Assembly (NCBI GenBank): GCA_020426085.1
Contig: JAGQQP010000231.1
Location: 1-6,700, forward strand
Reading direction: 5' to 3'
Origin: Planctomycetaceae bacterium
GTDB lineage: Bacteria > Planctomycetota > Planctomycetia > Planctomycetales > Planctomycetaceae
DNA length: 6,700 nt
Part shown: in pieces, positions 1 to 5,710 of the stretch
Layout: every line of letters starts with the position of its first letter
Position numbering within the stretch: position 1 is the stretch's first letter
Program-made: the position numbers and the translations under genes
The notes under the pieces: model-generated
Databases searched by the model: none
Seen by the model: only the letters and a program-made list of their open reading frames with translations
What the model was told of the DNA's origin: nothing

Positions 1-280
1 CCCGTGGTTTTTCAAAGGGGAGCGGTTTGCCGTCATATTTCTGAAGTTGCGGTTTATAATCGAACGTGTCCATGTGGGAGGGCCCCCCCTTCATGAACAG
101 AAAAATAACCCGCTTGGCCCGAGGCGTGAAGTGTGGTTCTTTCGGCGCAAGAGGGTCATTCGATTTTGCTGCCTGGGCTTCGTCGTTCAACATGGAGAGT
201 AAGGCGAGATTCCCGAAACCGACGGCTGATTTTTTCAGCAGTTCACGACGGGAATATAATGATTGAGGTAGGATACTCAT
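1..280 (-). CDS. DUF1501 family protein, N-terminal part (cut by window edge)
   Basis: The frame is open from the ATG at 280 to the left edge and gives 93 residues without a stop. It begins [20 protein letters not shown], in which SRRELLK is a twin-arginine (Tat) motif, followed by a short hydrophobic stretch ([11 protein letters not shown]) and a likely AQA cleavage site near residue 37. Residues 58-73 ([16 protein letters not shown]) match the opening core strand and GGPSH/DTFD motif of DUF1501, a family usually a little over 400 residues long and, as I recall, grouped with the alkaline-phosphatase-like fold. The protein is therefore probably exported folded, with its cofactor, to the periplasm or outer surface. 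It starts 57 bases after the PSD1 gene with no terminator between, so the two are probably one operon. The ribosome binding site is weak (GAGAC upstream). Catalytic function is unknown, and the C-terminal four fifths are not visible. Confidence 0.93.
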   Translation of the reverse strand, partial: MSILPQSLYSRRELLKKSAVGFGNLALLSMLNDEAQAAKSNDPLAPKEPHFTPRAKRVIFLFMKGGPSHMDTFDYKPQLQKYDGKPLPFEKPR

Positions 281-337
281 AACGTGTCTCGATTGATGAT
301 TGAACAGTTTTCAGTTAGTTCTGGTTTTACATTCTGT

Positions 338-2839
338 TTATCGCAGATAGATAAATTCACTCGATGCAAAAATGGTCTGACAGAGCACCTGCCAGGAACG
401 GGTGATTCGTTTCTCGGTATCAGCCTCGTTTGTCTGCAGTTCTTTTTCCAGTTCATCCAGGAAGTGCAGTGACTTGCTGATTTCCATCTCAGTTGGTTGT
501 CGTCCATAAGATTTCAGGAACAGTTCATGAATCTTCTGCTCAGGCGATAACGCCGTCTGATGTAAAATGTTTTCGGCCATCCGGTGTGACGCCTCTTCCA
601 CCAGTTCGCTGTTTAACAGAAACAGAGCCTGTGGTGCGACCGTCGTCGAAGAACGATCGCCGTTCAAGACACTGGCATCCGAATAATCAAACAACATAAA
701 CATTCCATACAGGTGATTGCGGATCACAGGCAGATAAAGGGAACGTCGATTAAAATCATAAGTCACCCCATCTTTTGATTCGTGATTGAAGACGAACTCA
801 CGATTTCCGACACTCAGCAATGAGCCACCCAGCGACATATCCAGGCCATCACTGACAACGAGAATCGAATCGCGAATCGATTCCGCATCCAGGCGTCGTA
901 CATCCGCACGCCACATCAGCTTATTATCCGGATCGACGGCAGCCGCCTGTGAATTGAAATCGCTGCTCATCTGCCAGGTGTTGGAGAGTAGAATCAGACG
1001 ATGCAGCTTCTTCAGTGACCAGCCTTCATCCATGAGCGTGCCGGCCATCCAGTCCAGCAGAGGCTGATTGGTGGGTTTGGCTCCCAGTTTTCCGAAGTTA
1101 TCCGGCGTAGCAACAATTCCCTTGCCAAAGTGCCAGCGCCAGACCCGGTTCGCGATCACGCGTGAAGTTAACGGATGCTGTCTGCTGGTGAGCCATTCTG
1201 CAAACCTGAGGCGACCGCTCTGTTTTTCAGGAAACGGATCCTGTGGCTGCTGACTCAGGACAACAGGGACGTGGCGGGGCACAGTTTCCCCCAGCGTCAG
1301 ATGACTGCCGCGAATATGAATGGGAACATCGGTGGTCTCCCGTTCGGCTGCTCCCATTGCTGTGGGAACTTCAGGCCGTTCTTTTTTCAGTGATGCAACC
1401 TGGTCGCGCAGCGCTTTCAATTTTGCCTGGACCTCTTTGGAATAAGAGGCTTCCGGCTTCTCGGGCAGTTTAAATTCTTTGCCCCCCTCTGTCTGGAGCC
1501 GTTCATTTTCTGATTTGACCAGCGCGGCAATTTGATCTTCTTCTGCCTTGATCTTCTGATCCCAGTCTGCCTGTTCTTTCAGTTCTGCTTCTGTCGCGAG
1601 CGAGTTTTCGTTCCAGCGGCCAATAGTCTTGTAACTCTCCATGATTTTGGTGCTTTTCAAGATCCCCGCCAGACCATAATAATCGTTCGCTGAAATTGGA
1701 TCGAATTTGTGATCATGGCAACGGGCACAGCCGAGTGTCATGCCCATCAGCGAGACGCCAATAGTATTGATCTGCTCGTCGATGATGTCCATTTCCATTT
1801 TGGTTTTATCGACTTCGGCTAGAACTTTCGGACCTAATAACAGGAAACCCGTGGCTGTCAAACGCTCATTGCGTTCGACAACATCTTTTGCTGGCTCCAG
1901 CAAATCACCGGCGAGCTGCTCTTTGAGGAATAGATCGTAAGGCTTGTCTTTATTCAACGCATTCACGACATAGTCGCGATATTTCCATGCGGTCCCATAC
2001 GCCACATTCTCGTCCAGGCCATTTGAGTCAGCATAACGGGCAACATCCAGCCAGTGGCGCGCCCAGTGTTCGCCGTAGTGGGGTGAAGCCAGCAGACGAT
2101 CCACCACCTTCTCAAAGGCATCGGGCGAAGAGTCGTTCAGAAAGTTTTCGATTTCCTGTGGTGTCGGAGGCAGGCCGGTCAGATCAAAGGTCGTCCGCCG
2201 AATCAGCGTTCGCTTGTCTGCCGGTCGCGCGGGAGTCAATCCAGCCTGCTCCAGCTGATGCAGGACAAACTGATCGATGGGATTTTTAACCCACGATTTT
2301 TGTTTGACTTCTGGCAACGCCGGTTTTTTTACCGTCTGGAACGACCAGAACTCACGTTCTTTTTCCAGATCGTATTTCCCTTTGTCGCTGGGGGCACGTA
2401 GCAGACTTAAATCGGCGTTGGGATAAGGCGCGCCCATCTTCACCCAGTTGGTCAGATCGGCGATTTCCTCTTTACTCATTTTTTCTTCGGGAGGCATCTG
2501 CAAATCATTCGACTGATAGTTGACCGCCATGATCAACAGGCTCTGCTCCGGTTTGCCGGGAACGAGCAATGAGCCGGCCTTACCCCCCTGGGCAATGCCT
2601 TTGAATGTATCAACGCGCAATCCGGATTCCTGTGTATCCTCGCCATGACAGTCATAGCAGTGCTTGATCAGCAGGGGGCGGATCTTCGCTTCAAAGAACT
2701 GAATCTGTTGCTGGTCGGGAGCTTTCTCAGCAGCCTGCAGTGGAGAGAGACTCACTGCTGCGAGAACGATAAATACTCCGCATGAACCCTGTTTTAAGAA
2801 AGCACAGAAACAATCTCGTAAACGAGCAGACATCTTCAT
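338..2839 (-). CDS. PSCyt1-PSCyt2(DUF1549)-PSD1(DUF1553) exported cytochrome-like protein
   Basis: With the preferred ATG at 2839 this is 833 residues. Numbering below is from that start. A Sec signal peptide (basic start, hydrophobic GVFIVLAAVSL, cleavage near LQA-AE at about 36) leads into a planctomycete cytochrome c domain (about 48-110) with CYDCH at 61-65 and a possible axial Met in the MPP motif at 115. The PSCyt2/DUF1549 domain (about 185-400) carries FDLTGLPPTPQE, HWLDVARYADSNGLDE and a second haem-binding motif, CARCHDHKFDP, with CXXCH at 371-375. A charged, probably coiled-coil linker (about 415-490) precedes PSD1/DUF1553 (about 540-815; LTSRVIANRVW, GKGIV.TPDNFG, RRLDAESIRD, FDYSDAS, APQALFLLN). 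The family is exported, often paired with DUF1501 as here, and suspected to act in polysaccharide or sulfated-polymer use, without proven activity. The in-frame GTG at 2902 and ATG at 2875 would add 21 or 12 residues ahead of the signal peptide. The ATG at 2833 is also possible. I chose 2839 because GGGAAA lies just upstream and the signal peptide is then normal. Confidence 0.93.
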   Translation of the reverse strand: MKMSARLRDCFCAFLKQGSCGVFIVLAAVSLSPLQAAEKAPDQQQIQFFEAKIRPLLIKHCYDCHGEDTQESGLRVDTFKGIAQGGKAGSLLVPGKPEQSLLIMAVNYQSNDLQMPPEEKMSKEEIADLTNWVKMGAPYPNADLSLLRAPSDKGKYDLEKEREFWSFQTVKKPALPEVKQKSWVKNPIDQFVLHQLEQAGLTPARPADKRTLIRRTTFDLTGLPPTPQEIENFLNDSSPDAFEKVVDRLLASPHYGEHWARHWLDVARYADSNGLDENVAYGTAWKYRDYVVNALNKDKPYDLFLKEQLAGDLLEPAKDVVERNERLTATGFLLLGPKVLAEVDKTKMEMDIIDEQINTIGVSLMGMTLGCARCHDHKFDPISANDYYGLAGILKSTKIMESYKTIGRWNENSLATEAELKEQADWDQKIKAEEDQIAALVKSENERLQTEGGKEFKLPEKPEASYSKEVQAKLKALRDQVASLKKERPEVPTAMGAAERETTDVPIHIRGSHLTLGETVPRHVPVVLSQQPQDPFPEKQSGRLRFAEWLTSRQHPLTSRVIANRVWRWHFGKGIVATPDNFGKLGAKPTNQPLLDWMAGTLMDEGWSLKKLHRLILLSNTWQMSSDFNSQAAAVDPDNKLMWRADVRRLDAESIRDSILVVSDGLDMSLGGSLLSVGNREFVFNHESKDGVTYDFNRRSLYLPVIRNHLYGMFMLFDYSDASVLNGDRSSTTVAPQALFLLNSELVEEASHRMAENILHQTALSPEQKIHELFLKSYGRQPTEMEISKSLHFLDELEKELQTNEADTEKRITRSWQVLCQTIFASSEFIYLR

Positions 2840-2927
2840 GATTTTTCCCAGCAGTTTCAGGTAGGAACCACACATTGAATCAGTGGAGCGAGAGTCTCTC
2901 ACACCAATAATGAGCGGCTATTGAGTG

Positions 2928-2967
2928 AAGGTAAGAACTTTTGAAGAATGAGCTTATGTCTTACCTT
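2928..2967. repeat. Inverted repeat AAGGTAAGA-N22-TCTTACCTT
   Basis: The arms at 2928-2936 and 2959-2967 are perfect 9-base reverse complements separated by 22 bases. The right arm begins just 1 base downstream of the TATAAT box (minus-strand sense) and so covers the expected transcription start. It could be an operator for a dimeric regulator, since the half-site centres are 31 bases apart (about three helical turns), or a hairpin at the 5' end of the mRNA. The loop is too long, and no T-run follows, for an intrinsic terminator. Confidence 0.6.
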
Positions 2968-2989
2968 TATTATATGTCCTCAGGTCCAG

Positions 2990-3011
2990 AAGTCAGCAAA
3001 AATACTGACTT
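2990..3011. repeat. Inverted repeat AAGTCAG-N8-CTGACTT at the -35 region
   Basis: The perfect 7-base arms at 2990-2996 and 3005-3011 flank an A-rich 8-base spacer. The element overlaps the position where the -35 of the PSD1 promoter must lie. The half-site centres are 15 bases apart. It could be an operator or activator site. As an RNA it would form a modest hairpin about 50 bases past the PLP enzyme stop, but no T-tract follows in the minus direction, so it is a poor terminator. A further CTGACAG occurs at 3042-3048. Confidence 0.55.
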
Positions 3012-3059
3012 AAAACAATTTCTCAGCGACTTTTTAAACATCTGACAGCCCTAAACCAC

Positions 3060-4202
3060 CTAATTCCCAACATAACTCTTCGCAAGTGCGTGATTCAGTT
3101 CACTCAGAAACGTCTCTACATTTTCCATCGTATTATAACCATGCCAGGCCACACGGATGCGTCCGGCGTGATACATGGGGTGAATTTGTTTACTGTGCAG
3201 ATGCTGATAAATGCGTTCCGCTTCGGGATGACGAAACGCGATAATTCCCGCCAGTTGTGCGGGATCGCGAGGCGAAATTAACTCAACGGATGCCTCTTTC
3301 AGCCCTTCCAGACAGGCTTCCACCAGTGGTGTTGCTGCGCTATTGATCGCATCGACTCCGGTCGTAGTAATGTAATCCAAGGCTGCTCTGATGGCATAAA
3401 CGGCAGGATAATTAGGCATCCCGACCGTAAAGCTGGCAGCACCAGGCAGGCTTTCCGCCCCTTCAAACCGTTGATCGCCAAATGCGTCTTTGAGATTGAA
3501 CCAGCCGCCGGCAGGAACCGTCCACTCCCGGGCTTTAGCAGAAGGGACACCGACCAGTCCTCCGCCATGTGAAGCGAGAATCCATTTATGCGTACTGCTG
3601 ACAATCAGATCAATGTCCGTCAGATCGAGCGGAATCCGGCCCAGAGCCTGGGTCACGTCCAGAGCAATCAGAGCAGAAGAGTTCGCGCGGATCGTCTGAA
3701 TGACATCCTGTAGCGGAATTTTATATCCATTGAAGAAACTGACCAGCGAAATACTGACGACACGGGTTTTGTCACTGAGTAACGACTGCAGATCGTCGAG
3801 ATGCAACTCCCAGTCGCGCGACTTCCAGACTTTTACAGTCGCCGGGCAACTCTGCTGCAGGCCAAAGGTATAGCTGGCAGGAAAATCGAGATCGCTGACA
3901 ATGATTTCATCACCGGCTTTCAGTTGCAGCGCCTGGTAAGCAAGATTGAAAGCTTCTGAACTGCAGGAGCAGATACTGACTTCATCAGAACTCAGCCCAT
4001 ACATTTGAGCCAGCAGATCTTTGGCAGCGTCCCACTGGGCTTCATGCAGTTTTCTGCCATCCATCCCCAGCAGTTTATCCTGAAAATACTGCTGAAATGC
4101 GGCTCCGACAGCTAATGGGGGAATCCCTTCTGCCGCCGTATTTAAATAGACGCGTTCCCCTAAACTGGGAAAATCCTGATCTCGCGTTGACTGATCTAAC
4201 AT
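3060..4202 (-). CDS. Class-V-fold PLP-dependent enzyme (aminotransferase / isopenicillin-N epimerase-like)
   Basis: A 380-residue fold-type I PLP enzyme of the class V family, cytosolic (no signal peptide). The full family layout is present: VYLNTAAEGIPP (18-29) opens the fold; SICSCSSEAFNLA (76-88) is the cofactor phosphate-binding segment; DVTQALGR has Asp182, which contacts the pyridine nitrogen, and Gln185; SSTHKWI supplies Lys206, the Schiff-base lysine, followed by the glycine-rich HGGGLVGV; and the C-terminal RIRVAWHGYNT has Arg350 at the place that usually binds the substrate carboxylate. There is no cysteine in the C-terminal region where cysteine desulfurases carry their nucleophile, so it is not a typical IscS/SufS-type enzyme. 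Epimerase, aminotransferase, lyase or kynureninase-like chemistry are all possible and the substrate is unknown. The ATG follows GGAG with a 5-base gap. It lies 29 bases after the IclR regulator stop, so both are probably on one transcript, and its substrate or product may be the regulator's effector (inference). Confidence 0.9.
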   Translation of the reverse strand: MLDQSTRDQDFPSLGERVYLNTAAEGIPPLAVGAAFQQYFQDKLLGMDGRKLHEAQWDAAKDLLAQMYGLSSDEVSICSCSSEAFNLAYQALQLKAGDEIIVSDLDFPASYTFGLQQSCPATVKVWKSRDWELHLDDLQSLLSDKTRVVSISLVSFFNGYKIPLQDVIQTIRANSSALIALDVTQALGRIPLDLTDIDLIVSSTHKWILASHGGGLVGVPSAKAREWTVPAGGWFNLKDAFGDQRFEGAESLPGAASFTVGMPNYPAVYAIRAALDYITTTGVDAINSAATPLVEACLEGLKEASVELISPRDPAQLAGIIAFRHPEAERIYQHLHSKQIHPMYHAGRIRVAWHGYNTMENVETFLSELNHALAKSYVGN

Positions 4203-4207
4203 GAAAA

Positions 4208-4211
4208 CTCC
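4208..4211 (-). promoter_or_regulatory. Ribosome binding site of the PLP enzyme gene
   Basis: GGAG on the minus strand with a 5-base gap (TTTTC) to the ATG at 4202. It supports this start and independent translation initiation within the IclR operon. Confidence 0.7.
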
Positions 4212-4231
4212 GTTTGATTCACCCGTTAATT

Positions 4232-5041
4232 TTATTTGCCGCCAGCAGCAGGGACATCCTGTTGACTGATCGTGGTCGGCCCGAACTCACTGGAAATCGC
4301 CTGCGAACACTCCAGCATGGCAGCGGAAATCCGGACACTCTCATCCGCTTCCCCCACCCGCAAAATATGGGAAACGCATAAGACGGCCAGCAGTCTGCCA
4401 TCCGCGCCGAGAATTGGTGTTGCTGTGTCCTGGACGCCGACAATCAGCGTACTTTCCATCGTACGGAAACCGGACTGCCTGATGCTGGCAAACTCGCTTT
4501 CCCACTTCTGAATCTGTTCAGCCGGCTGGTCTGACTGCTCCCAGTATTTCTGACGTTGATCGGCGGTATGAAACGCCAGCGCGACATGGCCGCTGTTGCG
4601 TTCGTGCAATTTGAAGCTGGCACCGATGCGGACTGCCAGGGAGACATCGGCAGCACAGTCTACACGGGCGATGACCAGCATCTTATTACGAACGACCAGA
4701 TTCAGATGACACGATTCATTGAGTTCGTTGGTCAGCGATTCCATGTGAGGCGTTGCCCGGGCAATCAAAGCTTCAGTGCTGGCGTGTTTCGCTCCCAGCT
4801 CAAACAGCTTGGTACTCATGCGGTAGCCCTGATTGGCATCCCGGATCAGGTAACCCTGCTCATTCAGACAGGCCATGACCCGGAACAGCTCCTGTTTTGT
4901 GCGTCCCAGACGGTCTGCAATGTCCGTTAAAGAGAGGGGTTGAGAGATCCCGGACAGGAGCTCCAGTACTTCCAGACCCTTTTCCAGAGCCGGTACCCGG
5001 TACGATAATCTTGATTCGGTGCGCTCTAATGTTTTACTCAT
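4232..5041 (-). CDS. IclR-family transcriptional regulator
   Basis: From the ATG at 5041 this is 269 residues, normal for IclR proteins. An N-terminal winged helix-turn-helix (about 16-75) begins VPALEKGLEVLELLSG and includes SLTDIADRLGRTKQELFRVM as the recognition helix pair and GYLIRDANQGYRMSTKL as the wing. The effector-binding IclR domain follows (about 90-255) with SCHLNLVVRNKMLVIARV, the G(A)SFKLHERNSGHVALAF segment where family members carry their ligand pocket, and ILGADGRLLAVLCVS. The tail (TTISQQDVPAAGGK) looks disordered. IclR proteins act as dimers or tetramers, repressing or activating nearby catabolic genes in response to small acids or aromatics; the ligand here cannot be deduced. 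It heads an operon with the PLP enzyme. An in-frame TTG at 5077 would add 12 residues but is itself part of the putative -35 box, so it is rejected. There is no Shine-Dalgarno; see the promoter entry. Confidence 0.93.
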   Translation of the reverse strand: MSKTLERTESRLSYRVPALEKGLEVLELLSGISQPLSLTDIADRLGRTKQELFRVMACLNEQGYLIRDANQGYRMSTKLFELGAKHASTEALIARATPHMESLTNELNESCHLNLVVRNKMLVIARVDCAADVSLAVRIGASFKLHERNSGHVALAFHTADQRQKYWEQSDQPAEQIQKWESEFASIRQSGFRTMESTLIVGVQDTATPILGADGRLLAVLCVSHILRVGEADESVRISAAMLECSQAISSEFGPTTISQQDVPAAGGK

Positions 5042-5049
5042 GAAATAAG

Positions 5050-5077
5050 ATTTTACATATAAAACACCGCTCGTCAA
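5050..5077 (-). promoter_or_regulatory. Sigma70-like promoter of the iclR-PLP enzyme operon (probably leaderless)
   Basis: TTGACG (5077-5072) and TAAAAT (5055-5050) on the minus strand are separated by 16 bases. Only 8 bases (CTTATTTC) lie between the -10 box and the ATG at 5041, so transcription should start at or one to two bases before the ATG. That fits the absence of any purine-rich ribosome binding site. The imperfect palindrome CCAAATTTACAAAATGG at 5087-5103, just upstream of the -35, may be an autoregulatory site, but its symmetry is weak. Confidence 0.65.
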
Positions 5078-5111
5078 GCACGAAATCCAAATTTACAAAA
5101 TGGACCTATCC

Positions 5112-5155
5112 TCAAAAAATAAAACACCTTAGGTTACAGAAACCTGAGGTGCTTT
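5112..5155 (-). terminator. Rho-independent terminator of the spoVR operon
   Basis: On the minus strand an 11-base-pair stem (CACCTCAGGTT, 5151-5141, against AACCTAAGGTG, 5135-5125, with one mismatched/wobble pair) closes a 5-base loop and is followed at once by TTTTATTTTTT (5124-5114). It lies about 37 bases past the stop of the 164-residue gene and about 35 bases before the iclR -35 box, so it separates the two transcription units. In the plus direction only CTTTACGGG follows, so it is effectively one-sided. Confidence 0.9.
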
Positions 5156-5191
5156 ACGGGAAATCTTTACTGGATCAGATGTGGTAGGTCG

Positions 5192-5686
5192 TCAGGGAAC
5201 CGTATTCACAAGGTCTTCCACGAGCTTTTTGAGAACCTCGTGAGTCACTTGTAAATCGACCTGGGTTCGACCGGTCTGCCCTTTCTGCGACTCAAAGCGT
5301 TTGAGACTGAAATTGCCGTTCGCGTGGGAGGACAGAATCACTTCATAAAAGCGGGTGCCGGCCGGTTTCTGATCCGGAGGCGTCGATCGGATGAGCACTT
5401 GACCCGCATCTTCGTCGTATTCCAGGGGTCCAATATTCTCGAGCAGGTATGTGATCCGCTGGCAGAGCTTCTGCCCCCACTCTTTGAGTTTGTCGAATGT
5501 GGCCTGTGATAACGCAGGAACATTCACGCGGATTTCCTGAAAGGAACAGCTCATGGTATCGACGGAGGTAAAATCGAGCATCACCTCAATCTTACCTTTC
5601 GCAGCGAGCGTTACCGTGCGAGGCTGTGCAGAATGAAAGCCGACCAGTTGAATCAGTTCATGATTGAGTTGATTTAATACTGTCAT
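5192..5686 (-). CDS. Conserved-looking protein of unknown function, downstream of spoVR
   Basis: A 164-residue soluble protein with no signal peptide, membrane segment or family motif that I recognise. Sequence pattern suggests mixed alpha/beta: an amphipathic start (LNQLNHELIQLVGF, 4-17), two beta-like stretches (VTLAAKGKIEVMLDF, 25-39; CSFQEIRVNVPAL, 47-59), a helix (FDKLKEWGQKLCQRITYLLENI, 64-85), further strands (AGQVLIRS, 94-101; TRFYEVILSS, 111-120; NFSLKRFE, 125-132) and a closing helix (THEVLKKLVEDLVNT, 148-162). Two cysteines occur (47 and 75), not spaced as a metal site. The ATG follows a strong GGAGG at 8 bases. It begins 24 bases after the SpoVR stop and is followed by a terminator, so it is the last gene of the SpoVR operon and may share its role. 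That link rests on position only. It is a real gene judging by its ribosome binding site, operon spacing and protein-like composition. Confidence 0.82.
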   Translation of the reverse strand: MTVLNQLNHELIQLVGFHSAQPRTVTLAAKGKIEVMLDFTSVDTMSCSFQEIRVNVPALSQATFDKLKEWGQKLCQRITYLLENIGPLEYDEDAGQVLIRSTPPDQKPAGTRFYEVILSSHANGNFSLKRFESQKGQTGRTQVDLQVTHEVLKKLVEDLVNTVP

Positions 5687-5687
5687 A

Positions 5688-5700
5688 GGGAAATCCTCCC
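5688..5700 (-). promoter_or_regulatory. Ribosome binding site inside a small palindrome
   Basis: GGGAGGATTTCCC on the minus strand contains GGAGG 8 bases before the ATG at 5686. The ends GGGA/TCCC are complementary and could form a 4-pair hairpin that partly hides the site. Such a hairpin is weak, so regulation by it is only a possibility. Confidence 0.5.
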
Positions 5701-5710
5701 GACGAGGATC

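Larger units (their letters stand above)
2840..3059 (-). promoter_or_regulatory. Intergenic regulatory region of the PSD1-DUF1501 operon
   Basis: This 220-base gap separates the PLP enzyme stop from the PSD1 start. On the minus strand it contains a perfect TATAAT (2974-2969), a candidate -10. The best -35 is poor: GCTGAC at 17 bases or TTGCTG at 19. Transcription would begin near 2962, leaving a leader of about 120 bases. Two perfect inverted repeats, listed separately, flank the -10. A small palindrome, GAGAGTCTCTC, lies at 2890-2900 in the leader. No clear terminator for the upstream gene is seen, so read-through from the PLP enzyme gene is possible. The promoter is an inference from sequence alone. 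Confidence 0.5.

Noticed and set aside
83..89. Run of seven C as a possible frameshift site in the DUF1501 gene
   Set aside because: The frame is intact through it and encodes the conserved GGP of the family motif, so no shift is needed.
1987..2289. 100-residue plus-strand reading frame
   Set aside because: It is rich in Arg, Ser and Pro in a way typical of the antisense of a coding region and lies inside the PSCyt2 domain of the PSD1 gene.
2750..2833. Lipoprotein signal in the PSD1 protein because several cysteines lie near the N-terminus
   Set aside because: The cysteines precede the hydrophobic core, and no lipobox follows it; the end of the core reads LSPLQAAEK.
2840..2902. N-terminal extension of the PSD1 protein from a GTG at 2902
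   Set aside because: It would place 21 extra residues ahead of a normal Sec signal peptide. The ATG at 2839 or 2833 fits better.
2990..3011. Rho-independent terminator after the PLP enzyme gene
   Set aside because: The stem is only 7 pairs, A/T-containing, and no T-tract follows on the minus strand; it overlaps the next promoter instead.
3060..4202. Cysteine desulfurase (IscS/SufS/CsdA) identity
   Set aside because: The fold and cofactor residues agree, but the catalytic cysteine region has no cysteine, and no Fe-S assembly genes are nearby.
4556..4930. 124-residue plus-strand reading frame antisense to the IclR gene
   Set aside because: It lies wholly inside a well-recognised gene, has no ribosome binding site, and shows no recognisable protein pattern.
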